From positions 1 through 64,000 of the forward strand of contig NZ_JAJOIL010000007.1 in the NCBI RefSeq assembly GCF_021209385.1: a stretch of 64,000 nucleotides of DNA, read 5' to 3'. Under the pieces are notes generated by a model. That model was not told where the DNA came from, did not search any database, and worked only from the letters and a program-made list of their open reading frames with translations. This document shows positions 19,828 through 29,232 of this stretch, piece by piece. Position 1 is the first letter of the stretch; each line of letters opens with the position of its first letter. Both the position numbers and the translations under genes were made by a program. This DNA is from Seleniivibrio sp. GTDB lineage: Bacteria > Chrysiogenota > Deferribacteres > Deferribacterales > Geovibrionaceae.

Positions 19828-20787
19828 ATGCTGAGCAGAAGAGATTTCATCAAAAGATGCAGAGATATATCGGTAGCGGTCATAGGAGCGGAGGTTTTCG
19901 CCACGGACATAGCCGAAGGCTTCATGAGGATAGCGGCTTCAAAGCGTCCCCAGATAGTTTTCGTTCAGGGGCAGAGCTGTACCGGCTGTTCCATCTCAAT
20001 GACATACGGCAATGAATCGGATTTCATAGATTTTGTGACTAGGTTGGTCAGGGTGCAGGTGCATCCGAACCTTTCCTTCAGTCAGGGTCACGGCTACATA
20101 CAAATGCTTGAAGAGGTTACATCCGCAGGCGGTCATATCCTTGTGCTTGAGGGGAGCATCCCCCAGCGCATGAAAAAGGCATGCCTTCTGGGTGAGGAAC
20201 CCCTTTATGATGCTCTGAAAAAACACCTTCAGAAAGCTTATGCCGTTGTTGCCTGCGGAACCTGCGCGGTTTCCGGCGGAATACCCGCATCCGGCAGAAA
20301 CGAGACCGGAGCCATTGACATCGACCAGTATATGCGCCAGTGCGGCATAAGCAAACCGCTGATAAAAATCCCCGGCTGTCCGGCACACCCCGACAGGCTC
20401 ATGGGAACGGTGGCATATATTCTGGGCAGCGGGAAGATGCCTCCCATGAAGGACGGCGTACCCCAGCAGTATTTCGGCAACCTCATCCACAACAACTGCG
20501 GACGTTTTCAGTATTTCTCGCAGGATATCTACCTTAAAGATTTTGAGATTGATAAACACTCCTGCCTTCTGAAAAAAGGATGCAGAGGCACCATCACAAA
20601 ATCCGACTGCCCCACAAGGCGGTGGAACGGAGGCGTGAGCGTCTGCGTTGAAAGCAACGCCCCCTGCGTCGGCTGTACGCATAACGGATGGCCTTTCAAA
20701 GAGAATATCTATTACGAATCGCGGAACATTGAAGACCTTCCGTGGACAGACTTCAAAAAGAACGTACTGGGGATGGGTAAGAAATGA
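19828..20787 (+). CDS. [NiFe]-hydrogenase small subunit with Tat signal
   Basis: About 319 residues. The Tat motif SRRDFIK starts at residue 3 and a hydrophobic stretch follows, so the LS pair is exported folded. Proximal cluster ligands: CTGC (51-54), CGTC (143-146) and GCPAHP (Cys184). Distal cluster: HNNC (His221, Cys224), Cys246, Cys252. Medial cluster: Cys261, Cys280, Cys283. I place the start at ATG 19828, which has GAGGTG 6 bases upstream, rather than GTG 19819. No C-terminal membrane anchor is visible, so its electron acceptor must be soluble or another protein. The next gene overlaps it by 4 bases (ATGA). Confidence 0.9.
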   Translation: MLSRRDFIKRCRDISVAVIGAEVFATDIAEGFMRIAASKRPQIVFVQGQSCTGCSISMTYGNESDFIDFVTRLVRVQVHPNLSFSQGHGYIQMLEEVTSAGGHILVLEGSIPQRMKKACLLGEEPLYDALKKHLQKAYAVVACGTCAVSGGIPASGRNETGAIDIDQYMRQCGISKPLIKIPGCPAHPDRLMGTVAYILGSGKMPPMKDGVPQQYFGNLIHNNCGRFQYFSQDIYLKDFEIDKHSCLLKKGCRGTITKSDCPTRRWNGGVSVCVESNAPCVGCTHNGWPFKENIYYESRNIEDLPWTDFKKNVLGMGKK

Positions 20788-22703
20788 TAAATTTTGATAA
20801 AAAATACCGCTTATCTCTCAAACATAAGATGGCAATAGCAACCGTTCTGATCATTGCGTTCACCATCTTAGGCACCATCGTCTTTGAAAATATCAAACTC
20901 AGGATGATCGAAAAATCCCTTAACAGATATATGAACTACCTTAAGGACATGATATACATGTCCACCTTTGACGCCCTTAAAAAAGGGAACATGATGACGT
21001 TCAACAATCTTATTGAGGAGATCGGCAAATATGAGGACGTTACCGAGTTTTCACTGATAAAGCCAGACGGAACAATCAGCTATTCGTCGCAGAGTAATAG
21101 GGTTAACACAAAAGTGGACACTGCGATCCTTACAGATAAAGAGGATATGCATCCGGAAGGTGACAACAACGTATATCTTTTCCCTGTAAAAACCATCGGT
21201 TACTGCATGCGCTGTCACACGGAATGGCAGGAAGGCGGAATCAACTCATATTATTATGTTAAACTCAGCAGGAAATCGCTGAACAACGTTCAGAGCATGT
21301 CTATGATATCGGACATCTTCGTGGTAATAAGCGGCTGTCTGATGATATTTGTCATATATTTTCTTGTGTCCAAGCTTGTCATACGAAACGTGGGCAGACT
21401 TCAGGACACCATTGTGCAGGCGGCGGAAAATCTTGACCTCAGCCTTGAATCTGACATTAAGACCAACGACGAGATGGGTGAGATATCCGACAGATATAAT
21501 AAGTTTATGCACGTTATCGGAAACGACATACTGCACACATTCAGATCCATTTCAAACATGATGGAACAGGCGCTTCCGCTGACGCTGACCACCATGCAGA
21601 TAAAAGAGATGAACACAGAGACCATGAGGCTTGCCGGAGAGGTTGCAGCTGCCAGTGAGGAGATAAGCGCCACTGTACGGGATTCTGCGGAGAACATCAG
21701 CGATTCATCGGTTAAGGCGGAGCAGACACTTGAAATGTCGAAGAAAGGACTTGAGGTTATGCTTGAAACCACGGCTATATCAACTGAGGTCGGCAATATT
21801 GTCAGCCTTCTTGCTGGGGAGATGAACGAGCTTCTCGGTTCCTCCAAAGAGGTTGGGGATATCGTCATGGTTATTACCGATATCACGGAACAGACAAACC
21901 TGCTTGCGCTCAATGCGGCAATTGAAGCGGCGAGGGCGGGTGAAGCGGGACGCGGATTCTCTGTTGTTGCGGACGAGGTTCGCAAGCTTGCAGAGAAGAC
22001 CAACGAGTCTGCATCCAATATATCAAGCGTTGTTAAAGCTATGCAGACCAAAGTGCAGAGCGCGGTTGACAACGCAGACGACGTTATGAAAAAGGTCAGA
22101 GTTCAGCTTGAAAGAGTTAACGATGCCAACGATAAATTCATGACAATACAGTCTTCTGTTGAAGACCTCAGCTCCAACATGACGCACATATCATCTTCCG
22201 TCCAGCAGCAGTCTGCGGCAATGACCCAGATAGCGGCGAATATTGACGAGGTTGCCCGCATGAGCGATGCCAACTCCGGCAGCATAGATGCTATGGTGGG
22301 CGGCGTTGAGACCGTTGTGGGACTTCTTGACGAATCAGAGAAAGAACTTAAAAAATTCACTCTCCAGTCCGTCGTCCTGCCCGTGATACACGCTAAGGTC
22401 AGCCATGTGCTTATGACCAAGAACATATATCACGGAGCGATGTATAAAAAACCGGTAAGCCTTGATAGCTACGATAACTGCGCTTTCACGGAGTTTTACA
22501 GAGGACGTGGCAGGGAGGTATTCGGAAACGACCCTGACTACAGAGAGATTGAGACGGTTCACCGCTCTCAGCATGACACTGCGGAAAAAATTCGGATCAG
22601 AATAGCCAAGGGCGAAACTGTTACGGATGAACTTGATATCCTTCAAGGTCATACGGAGAAGCTGGTTTCTCTTATGAATGGATTGATTGAGAGATATATG
22701 TAA
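20784..22703 (+). CDS. Chemoreceptor with periplasmic haem-c motif and C-terminal CZB domain
   Basis: A 639-residue MCP. Membrane segments lie near residues 14-34 and 177-198; the periplasmic part between them contains CMRCH (141-145), a covalent haem-c site. A HAMP-like linker follows, then the signalling hairpin tip ([18 protein letters not shown] near 370-390). After residue 530 a CZB-like zinc domain appears, with spaced His, Cys and HRSQH residues ([28 protein letters not shown]). The start overlaps the hydrogenase stop, so the three genes are co-translated. DcrA of Desulfovibrio and Geobacter receptors show that haem-c MCPs exist as redox sensors. Coupling to hydrogenase electrons is my inference from the operon. 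Confidence 0.88.
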   Translation: MINFDKKYRLSLKHKMAIATVLIIAFTILGTIVFENIKLRMIEKSLNRYMNYLKDMIYMSTFDALKKGNMMTFNNLIEEIGKYEDVTEFSLIKPDGTISYSSQSNRVNTKVDTAILTDKEDMHPEGDNNVYLFPVKTIGYCMRCHTEWQEGGINSYYYVKLSRKSLNNVQSMSMISDIFVVISGCLMIFVIYFLVSKLVIRNVGRLQDTIVQAAENLDLSLESDIKTNDEMGEISDRYNKFMHVIGNDILHTFRSISNMMEQALPLTLTTMQIKEMNTETMRLAGEVAAASEEISATVRDSAENISDSSVKAEQTLEMSKKGLEVMLETTAISTEVGNIVSLLAGEMNELLGSSKEVGDIVMVITDITEQTNLLALNAAIEAARAGEAGRGFSVVADEVRKLAEKTNESASNISSVVKAMQTKVQSAVDNADDVMKKVRVQLERVNDANDKFMTIQSSVEDLSSNMTHISSSVQQQSAAMTQIAANIDEVARMSDANSGSIDAMVGGVETVVGLLDESEKELKKFTLQSVVLPVIHAKVSHVLMTKNIYHGAMYKKPVSLDSYDNCAFTEFYRGRGREVFGNDPDYREIETVHRSQHDTAEKIRIRIAKGETVTDELDILQGHTEKLVSLMNGLIERYM

Positions 22704-22714
22704 AGAACTTTAAG

Positions 22715-22748
22715 GGCAATCGGAAAAGACACCGGTTGCCTTTTTTTT
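22715..22748. terminator. Bidirectional terminator
   Basis: GGCAATCGG (22715-22723) pairs with CCGGTTGCC (22732-22740), followed by eight T. It ends the rightward hydrogenase-MCP operon and abuts the 3' end of the leftward response regulator. Confidence 0.85.
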
Positions 22749-22749
22749 A

Positions 22750-24144
22750 TTAATTATTCGTTTTATCCAGATTTTTAAGCAGCTTGTGGAGTGTTTGGCG
22801 TGTTATGCCGAGAATTTTTGCGGCATCGGTTATGTTGCCTTTGCTGTGGTTTAAGGCTGAAGAGATCAGAATGGATTCCATCTTTTTTATGGTGGGGAAA
22901 TCTCCTGCATAATAAAACGGTTCGGATAGATTTTCTTTGGTACCTGTGCGTGGGTTTATATCGTGTCTGCGCATGAAGGATATCATGTCGCGGCTGTTGA
23001 GTTTTCTGCCGCGCGTAACCATGGCGAGGTCATTCATTATCGCCTGAAGCTGGCGAACGTTTCCCGGAAAACTGTAGTTTCTTAATATATCACCTATCCC
23101 CTGCGGCAGTGCCGCCGACATCAGACATCCTGATTCAAGAAGTGCCTTGTTGTAAAAATTCAGCGCCAGAAGCTCTATGTCGTCCTTCCTGTCGCGCAGA
23201 GGCGGGATGGTTATACAGTGGGTCGATATACGGAAAAGAAGGTCTTTTCTGAATTTTCCGGCTTTGACGTTGTTTTTAAGGTTAACACTCGTTGCGGCTA
23301 TGATGCGCACGTTGGCTTTGACGTTGCGGTCTGTTCCCAGAGGCATGTAGACCTTTTCCTGTAAAAGTCTCAAAAGTTTTATCTGTGCCGATTCGTTCAG
23401 GTCGCCTATCTCGTCCAGAAACAATGTTCCGTTCTCAGCTTCAGCAACAAGCCCTCTGCGAGGTTTTTCAGCCCCGGTGAAGGCTCCTTTTGTATGACCG
23501 AAGAGAGTGTCGGTGAACATGTTGTCGTCCAGACCGGAGATGTTTACGGCGACGTAGGAACCTTTCTGTCCGCTTGCCTTATGAACCGCTTCCGCAAAAA
23601 GTTCTTTGCCTGTTCCTGTTTCTCCCGTGATAAGAACGGGGAAGGTACTTTCAGAGACGAAGTTCAGATATCTGAATATTTCGAGCATTTTGCTGTTGCA
23701 CGTTATTATATTGCTGAAGAAAGAATTATGTTCGATTCTGCCTGTGGATGGTATTTGAAGTTCTGAGCTGTATCTCTTGTATACCTCAAGGGCGCGGAGT
23801 ATTACTTCGGCAAAAGCGTCCTTTTCAACGGGCTTGACAACGAAACTCACCGCTCCTTTTTGGAGGCAGCGCACGGCGGATTCGGTCTCGTTCTTCTCAA
23901 TCATCATCACAACCGAAGATTGCGGAAAACTTTGCGAGATGATTTCAAGTATTTCTTCACCATTTTGATGCGGCATATTCATATCGAGAAGAATGATGGC
24001 AGGATCAATTTTATCGGAGTCTTTCAGAAATTCTCGCGTATCATTGAAAGCTACTATGTCTGTTGCCCCTAACTGTCTGAGGCTACGGACATACATATCG
24101 GTCAGTTCTTTTTCATCATCAATTATAACAACTTGTGAGATCAT
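22750..24144 (-). CDS. NtrC-family sigma-54 response regulator
   Basis: A 464-residue regulator. The receiver domain has DD at 9-10 and phospho-acceptor Asp54 (ILLDMNMP). The AAA+ domain starts near residue 140 with GETGTGKE, an intact GAFTGA sigma-54 contact and FLDEIGD. A Fis-type helix-turn-helix ends the protein (NITDAAKILGITRQTLHKLL). ATG 24144 is used. It is divergent from the chemotaxis operon across a spacer with a perfect sigma-54 promoter, so it is the best local candidate to activate that operon. Its cognate kinase is not adjacent. Confidence 0.9.
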   Translation of the reverse strand: MISQVVIIDDEKELTDMYVRSLRQLGATDIVAFNDTREFLKDSDKIDPAIILLDMNMPHQNGEEILEIISQSFPQSSVVMMIEKNETESAVRCLQKGAVSFVVKPVEKDAFAEVILRALEVYKRYSSELQIPSTGRIEHNSFFSNIITCNSKMLEIFRYLNFVSESTFPVLITGETGTGKELFAEAVHKASGQKGSYVAVNISGLDDNMFTDTLFGHTKGAFTGAEKPRRGLVAEAENGTLFLDEIGDLNESAQIKLLRLLQEKVYMPLGTDRNVKANVRIIAATSVNLKNNVKAGKFRKDLLFRISTHCITIPPLRDRKDDIELLALNFYNKALLESGCLMSAALPQGIGDILRNYSFPGNVRQLQAIMNDLAMVTRGRKLNSRDMISFMRRHDINPRTGTKENLSEPFYYAGDFPTIKKMESILISSALNHSKGNITDAAKILGITRQTLHKLLKNLDKTNN

Positions 24145-24972
24145 GTAAAGTCACGACAGAGGAAATTAGCTGCTCCTCATCCCCCTATTTTTATTGAATT
24201 TATCTTTTCCGGTCTATAAAAGCTAAATCGTATTTGCCGATCATTTAATAAATATTAATAAGATAAACTTGCTCCCATTTTCACCCGCACATACAGCACC
24301 GGTGTCAGAAAAAGCAGTTTTTATCTGAACTGCAATCCGATTAACTACCAAACAATATGCCAATATTAGAGAAACGTTACTGGCTGTCAGTTTAGTTTAC
24401 TTTATTAATCGTCTGAAATGCGGTGTAAACAAAGTTTTTAGATAATTCTGTTATTTCAAACTCTGCATAAACAGGTCACACATCGTGCTAAAAATGGTGA
24501 TAGGTTTTTTAGAATATTTCTTACTATTTCAAACGCTATTGCATAATTAAACAGCAGTGCTTTGTCTGTTACCTGTTTTTTTTTTGTGATTTCTTTTCAG
24601 TATTTTTTTTTGTAAGTATGCGTTTTTGTTTTTGAAACTGTTAAATGGCTTATAAATAATAAAAAATTTGTTATTATTTCCGGAGACGTGTAAAATTTTT
24701 CTGTTTGTGTCATGTTCTGAGTTCTCCGCGTGAGGGCATTTTTAAGGCAAATATCGGAACCTGTTTTCAGTGTATATCATTCTTTATTAGTAGAAATCTG
24801 TGTTATACGCAACGAATTATTTGGTGAACGAAGTTATGTGTAATTGTAAATTTTTTTTACACACTACAAATTAATCAGTATTGTCTGATGATTATAAAAT
24901 TATTGTAATGTTTTCTTACACAGTTGTACGTTTTGAAAACCCATGACACCCGATAAACAATGAAAATGCGTT
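24145..24972. other. AT-rich intergenic region with inverted repeats, no gene seen
   Basis: About 830 bases, very AT-rich, with long T and A tracts (for example 24570-24620). I see no believable ORF, tRNA or riboswitch. Two inverted repeats near the sigma-54 promoter are candidates for regulator sites: TGTGTAA (24837-24843) with TTACACA (24857-24863), and TGTAA (24904-24908) with TTACA (24916-24920). A 61-codon leftward frame at 24875-25060 lacks coding character. Confidence 0.45.
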
Positions 24973-24988
24973 TGGCACTGTTATTGCA
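24973..24988 (+). promoter_or_regulatory. Sigma-54 promoter of the chemotaxis operon
   Basis: TGGCACTGTTATTGCA matches the -24/-12 consensus TGGCAC-N5-TTGCA at every fixed position. A start near 25000 would leave a leader of about 210 bases before the first gene. Confidence 0.8.
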
Positions 24989-25213
24989 AGAAATTATGGA
25001 TATGAAATGGATGGTTTTGTTAATGAGCCTTGAACCGGATTTGTCAACAGGGTGAAGCACACAGTAATCAGTTTTTGATAATAATTTAATTTTGCCCTGC
25101 GGTTCTTACCGACCCTGCGATTTTTCTTTTACCTGCTTGTGTCAAGGATCACAGAGAAAACGCTCCGGTATTATTTGCTTATTGATGAAACGCACGATAA
25201 CGGAGCATTATTG

Positions 25214-26428
25214 ATGAGTCTGTTTGACAGAAAAAAACTTGCCTTACTTATCATTCTGATCATTGTTCAGGCGGCAGTGATCTGCCTTGATACCTTGCAT
25301 ATCCGCCTTCTTGCCAGTATTCCGGTTCTTTTAATGACAGTTTTCATGCTGCGCGCAGTTGCAAGGGATGCGCTCGCAAATGTGAAAACTGACCGCGAAA
25401 ATAATCTGGTGGGGCAGCTTGAGGTTATAAACAAAGGTCTCGTGCCTGTCAGTTCAATAGTGGCTGATTATTCTTCCATAATAACGGTTTTTCAGGAGCA
25501 GATGAAAAAGGTTATCGCTGACAGTGAAGAAGCCAATAATATCATTTCCGGTAATTTCGGCAGAATAGCGGAAAAAGCCACGGAACAATCAGACGATGCC
25601 GGACGCGCTCTGGACAGTTTTACATCCGCCAAAACAGGGAAAATGGGCGGTAATTTTGTGGATATCAGCCGTAAGGCTCTCATTTCAGTCATAAGGGAAC
25701 TTGAGCATACAGGAGAGTATGCGGCGGAAACAAACAGCCAGCTTTCAGGTGTTATAGACGAGATACAGGGAATAAAGGAGATTGTCTCCAATGTTGAATA
25801 TATAGCCGACCAGACAAACCTTCTTGCATTGAACGCTGCCATCGAGGCGGCGCGGGCAGGTGAACACGGCAGAGGCTTTGCCGTTGTTGCCGACGAGATA
25901 CGCAAACTCTCAGAAAAATCCAACAAATTTGCATGTGAGATACGCATGGCTGTGGATGACATCGCCGGAAAGATAAACCACATACACGACAAATCAGTTG
26001 AGGATGCTGAAAATATAAAAAACACGTCCGCAAGATCCCATGAAGATGTTGAGAATGCGCTGAACATTCTGGATAAAGCCATCGAAAATGCCAATTCCAT
26101 AATGGCAGGACTCAAACAAAGTTCAATAAAACTGGCTGAAGATATCAACGACATGGTGGTTTCCATGCAGTATCAGGATATCAACAGACAGCGTCTTGAA
26201 CATGTCATAGACCCTATGGATATCATGAAGAACGATCTCGGAAGGATATCGGTGGGGTTGCGCGATGTTTCAAAAATGGATTTCAGCTCGGATCTTAAGA
26301 GTCTGAGCGATCATGTGAGAATGCTTTATACAATGGAATCGGAGAGAAAGGTCATGACCGAAAGGTCGGCGGGGCGTGCGGGAGTTATATCTGCCGCATC
26401 AAGAGACGATAACGTCGAACTATTTTAA
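25214..26428 (+). CDS. Methyl-accepting chemotaxis protein, membrane-anchored with cytoplasmic sensing
   Basis: About 404 residues from ATG 25214, chosen because GGAG lies 8 bases upstream; a GTG at 25139 in frame has no such site. Two membrane segments close together (roughly residues 8-48) leave almost no periplasmic loop and there is no obvious HAMP. The MCP tip [25 protein letters not shown] is clear. The C-terminus ends DDNVELF, an acidic-aromatic tail that may dock CheR/CheD-type enzymes. It likely senses an intracellular or membrane signal. It is the first gene of the che operon. Confidence 0.85.
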   Translation: MSLFDRKKLALLIILIIVQAAVICLDTLHIRLLASIPVLLMTVFMLRAVARDALANVKTDRENNLVGQLEVINKGLVPVSSIVADYSSIITVFQEQMKKVIADSEEANNIISGNFGRIAEKATEQSDDAGRALDSFTSAKTGKMGGNFVDISRKALISVIRELEHTGEYAAETNSQLSGVIDEIQGIKEIVSNVEYIADQTNLLALNAAIEAARAGEHGRGFAVVADEIRKLSEKSNKFACEIRMAVDDIAGKINHIHDKSVEDAENIKNTSARSHEDVENALNILDKAIENANSIMAGLKQSSIKLAEDINDMVVSMQYQDINRQRLEHVIDPMDIMKNDLGRISVGLRDVSKMDFSSDLKSLSDHVRMLYTMESERKVMTERSAGRAGVISAASRDDNVELF

Positions 26429-26447
26429 GTCTGCGGGGGGATCAGAA

Positions 26448-26795
26448 GTGAATATAGAAACAACAGTTAACGAAGGCAAAACAGTTATCGATATCTCAGG
26501 AAACCTGACAGTCAGCTATGTGGTTGAACTGCATTCCCGTATCAGAGAAGCGCTTCGGGAGTCCGACACTTTGGAGATAAGGATAGGGAAGGTGGACAAT
26601 GCCGACCTTACGCTTCTGCAGCTGCTCTGTTCCGCACACAGGGCTGCTATGTCCAGAGACAAACGCTTTGATGTCACAGGCAATAAGAACGAGCTTCTAA
26701 GCATGGACTGTTTCGCCGGATTCACCAGAGAAAAAGGCTGTGTGATTGATAAATACAACAACTGCGCACTGGTTAAGGAGAGATCAAATGTCTAA
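26448..26795 (+). CDS. STAS-domain protein in che operon
   Basis: A 115-residue single STAS (anti-sigma-antagonist-like) domain: a VIDISGNLTVSYVVELHSRIREA start, a central strand LEIRIGKVDNADLTLLQLL and a final NELLSMDCFAGF helix. Start GTG 26448 has a G-run (26435-26440) 7 bases upstream. It overlaps cheY by 8 bases. The usual phosphorylated Ser of SpoIIAA-like proteins (D-S-S-G) is replaced by DNAD, so classic kinase control is doubtful. STAS proteins linked to chemotaxis operons are known in several phyla, but their targets are mostly unclear. Confidence 0.8.
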   Translation: MNIETTVNEGKTVIDISGNLTVSYVVELHSRIREALRESDTLEIRIGKVDNADLTLLQLLCSAHRAAMSRDKRFDVTGNKNELLSMDCFAGFTREKGCVIDKYNNCALVKERSNV

Positions 26796-27153
26796 AACAA
26801 TTCTGTCTGTTGATGATTCCGCCAGCATCCGCCAGATGGTGAAATTCACCCTTGTCAAAGAAGGTTACAACGTCGTGGAGGCGTGTGACGGAAAAGACGC
26901 TCTGGCAAAGACCGCAGGCGTGAAATGCGACATGGTTATAACCGATCTTAACATGCCGAACATGGACGGCATATCACTCATAAAGGAACTTCGGCAGAAG
27001 CCGGAGTTTCGTTTCGTTCCCATAATAATGCTTACAACCGAATCACAGGATTCCAAAAAACAGGAGGGCAAATCCGCCGGCGCAACCGGATGGATAGTTA
27101 AGCCGTTCAAACCCGAACAGCTTGTTTCAGTAGCAAAAAAGGTTCTGGGGTAA
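26788..27153 (+). CDS. cheY: Chemotaxis response regulator CheY
   Basis: A 121-residue single receiver domain. Acidic pocket residues DD at 9-10, phospho-acceptor Asp53 (ITDLNMPNMDG), the Thr of LTTES and the Lys of VKPF are all in place. ATG 26788 has AAGGAG 7 bases upstream and overlaps the STAS gene; the earlier in-frame start would add an improbable leader. CheY-P would bind the flagellar switch. It is followed by cheA after 3 bases. Confidence 0.92.
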   Translation: MSKTILSVDDSASIRQMVKFTLVKEGYNVVEACDGKDALAKTAGVKCDMVITDLNMPNMDGISLIKELRQKPEFRFVPIIMLTTESQDSKKQEGKSAGATGWIVKPFKPEQLVSVAKKVLG

Positions 27154-27156
27154 GAT

Positions 27157-29220
27157 ATGTCATTGGATTCCAACCAGCAGGTATTCATAAATGAAGCTAC
27201 GGAGCTTTTGCAGGAGCTAGAGGAATCGCTTCTGGAGCTTGAGAACACTCCGGACAGTTCAGACCTGATAGCCCGCGTGTTCCGTGCCATGCACACTATA
27301 AAAGGTTCCGGCGCAATGTTCGGTTTCGACAACATCGCGTCGCTGGTTCACAGCATCGAAACGGCATACGATATGGTGCGCAACAACATCATGGATGTAA
27401 CAAAGCCGATGCTGGATTATTCGCTGAAAGCTTGCGACATAATCCGCGAGATGCTCGCAGACCCTGATATAAAAGCTGATTCTCCGCTGGCGGTGGAAAT
27501 AACAGATTATTTCAGCCGCGCGGCTAACATACAGAATCAGAAACTGCCTGATGTGCAGCCGGAGAGGGATAGCACCGCCCGGGGGGAGCTGCACACCTTC
27601 AGGATAACTTTCAAACCTTCTTTAAATATATTCATGAACGGAACCAACCCTGCTCTGCTTCTGAAAGAACTGCGGGAGATGGGTTCTGCAACGATAATCA
27701 CTCACGTTTCCGACGTTCCTCCGATAGACGATATCGAGCCGGAGAAATGTTATCTGTCGTGGGATATTATCCTTACAACCGATAAAAACGAGAACGATAT
27801 CCGTGACGTTTTCATATTTGTCGAAGATGACGCGGTGATAGATATCAAAGCTGTGGACGAAGCATTTGACGACCGCGAAAAGAAACTGGGCGAGATACTT
27901 CTTGAACGCGGATGCCTCACGGAAAGTCAGCTTAGCGAAGTTCTGAACGAAAAGAAACGACTGGGCGAGATAATGGTGGAAAAGGGGCTTGTCTCTGCTG
28001 AGGCTGTTGATACGGCTCTGATGGAACAGGCGCATGTTAAAAGCGTTCAGGAGAAAAAGGCACATGCTTCGGAGACGGCGTCCTCCATAAGGGTGCCTTC
28101 GGAGAGACTTGACTCTCTGGTCGACCTTGTGGGTGAGCTTGTGACAGTACAGGCAAGATTAAGTCAGATTGCGGCACAAAGGAACGATGCGGATATGCTT
28201 AAGGTGGCGGAAGAGGTTGAACGCCTCGTCTGGGAACTCAGAGACAATACCATGAGCATCAGGATGCTTGAGATAGGATCCACGTTCAACAGGTTTAAAA
28301 GACTGGTACGCGACCTGTCCATAGAATTGGGCAAAGAGATAGAGCTCGTTACATTCGGTGACGAGACAGAGATAGATAAGACTGTTATAGAAAAGCTTGG
28401 CGACCCTCTGGTGCATCTTATCAGAAACAGCATCGACCACGGCATTGAAAAGCCGGAAGAGAGGATTGCGGCAGGTAAGCCAGCCAAGGGGCATATCACC
28501 CTTCAGGCGAGCCATTCAGGCGACAGCGTGCTTATTGAAATAACGGACGACGGCAGAGGAATAAACAGGAAAGCCGTGCTTGAAAAAGCAAAGTCGAAGG
28601 GTCTTGTGGCTGAAAATGCCGAACTTTCCGACAGAGAAATATATGAACTGTTATTCGCTTCGGGTTTTTCAACGGCGGCGACAGTTTCCAGCGTTTCCGG
28701 AAGGGGCGTGGGGATGGATGTCGTGCGGAGAAACATCGAGGCTTTGCGGGGCACGATTGAGATAAACAGCTCGGAGGGAGTGGGAACGACAATCGTTCTT
28801 AAACTCCCGCTGACGCTGGCGATCATCGACGGACTCCTTGTGACCATCGGCGGACAGTTTTTCATACTGCCGCTTTCCATTGTCAACGAGTGCATCGAAT
28901 TCAACCGCTCAGAGAACAAAAGCGGTTCGGGGCGCAAGATTATCATGGTGCGCAACGAGCTTGTTCCTTATGTGCCTCTTCGCAGTTTCTTCAATATCAA
29001 AGGAGAGGAACCCGACATACAGCAGATCGTTATCATCAGCGTTGACGGCAGACGCGTCGGATTTGTTGTGGACAGTGTGGTGGGCGACCACCAGACGGTT
29101 ATAAAATCTCTGGGTAAGGCGTTTAAGGATATTGACTGCATATCCGGCGCATCGGTTCTGGGCGACGGTTCTGTGGCTCTGATAATAGACATTATGAAAA
29201 TCTACAATGATATAGGTTAA
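27157..29220 (+). CDS. cheA: Chemotaxis histidine kinase CheA with MshEN-like insert
   Basis: A 687-residue kinase. The P1 phosphotransfer domain has His46 in RAMHTIKGSG. The P3 dimerisation block (RVPSERLDSLVDLVGELVTVQ) begins near residue 312. The ATPase domain has the N-box HLIRNSIDHGIE and the G-boxes TDDGRG and GRGVGMDV. The CheW-like P5 domain ends the protein. Between P1 and P3, residues about 243-291 hold two tandem copies of a K/R-LGEI-hydrophobic...G...L motif that resembles the MshEN c-di-GMP-binding repeat of PilB/MshE-type ATPases. That resemblance is by eye only. Confidence 0.93.
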   Translation: MSLDSNQQVFINEATELLQELEESLLELENTPDSSDLIARVFRAMHTIKGSGAMFGFDNIASLVHSIETAYDMVRNNIMDVTKPMLDYSLKACDIIREMLADPDIKADSPLAVEITDYFSRAANIQNQKLPDVQPERDSTARGELHTFRITFKPSLNIFMNGTNPALLLKELREMGSATIITHVSDVPPIDDIEPEKCYLSWDIILTTDKNENDIRDVFIFVEDDAVIDIKAVDEAFDDREKKLGEILLERGCLTESQLSEVLNEKKRLGEIMVEKGLVSAEAVDTALMEQAHVKSVQEKKAHASETASSIRVPSERLDSLVDLVGELVTVQARLSQIAAQRNDADMLKVAEEVERLVWELRDNTMSIRMLEIGSTFNRFKRLVRDLSIELGKEIELVTFGDETEIDKTVIEKLGDPLVHLIRNSIDHGIEKPEERIAAGKPAKGHITLQASHSGDSVLIEITDDGRGINRKAVLEKAKSKGLVAENAELSDREIYELLFASGFSTAATVSSVSGRGVGMDVVRRNIEALRGTIEINSSEGVGTTIVLKLPLTLAIIDGLLVTIGGQFFILPLSIVNECIEFNRSENKSGSGRKIIMVRNELVPYVPLRSFFNIKGEEPDIQQIVIISVDGRRVGFVVDSVVGDHQTVIKSLGKAFKDIDCISGASVLGDGSVALIIDIMKIYNDIG

Positions 29221-29232
29221 AAGGAGGGTTTT

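Noticed and set aside
19996-20682. A 228-codon leftward frame in the hydrogenase small subunit
   Set aside because: It lies opposite conserved Fe-S ligand motifs and shows no family features.
24875-25060. A 61-codon frame in the AT-rich spacer
   Set aside because: It overlaps the sigma-54 promoter, has no recognised motif and no convincing ribosome site.
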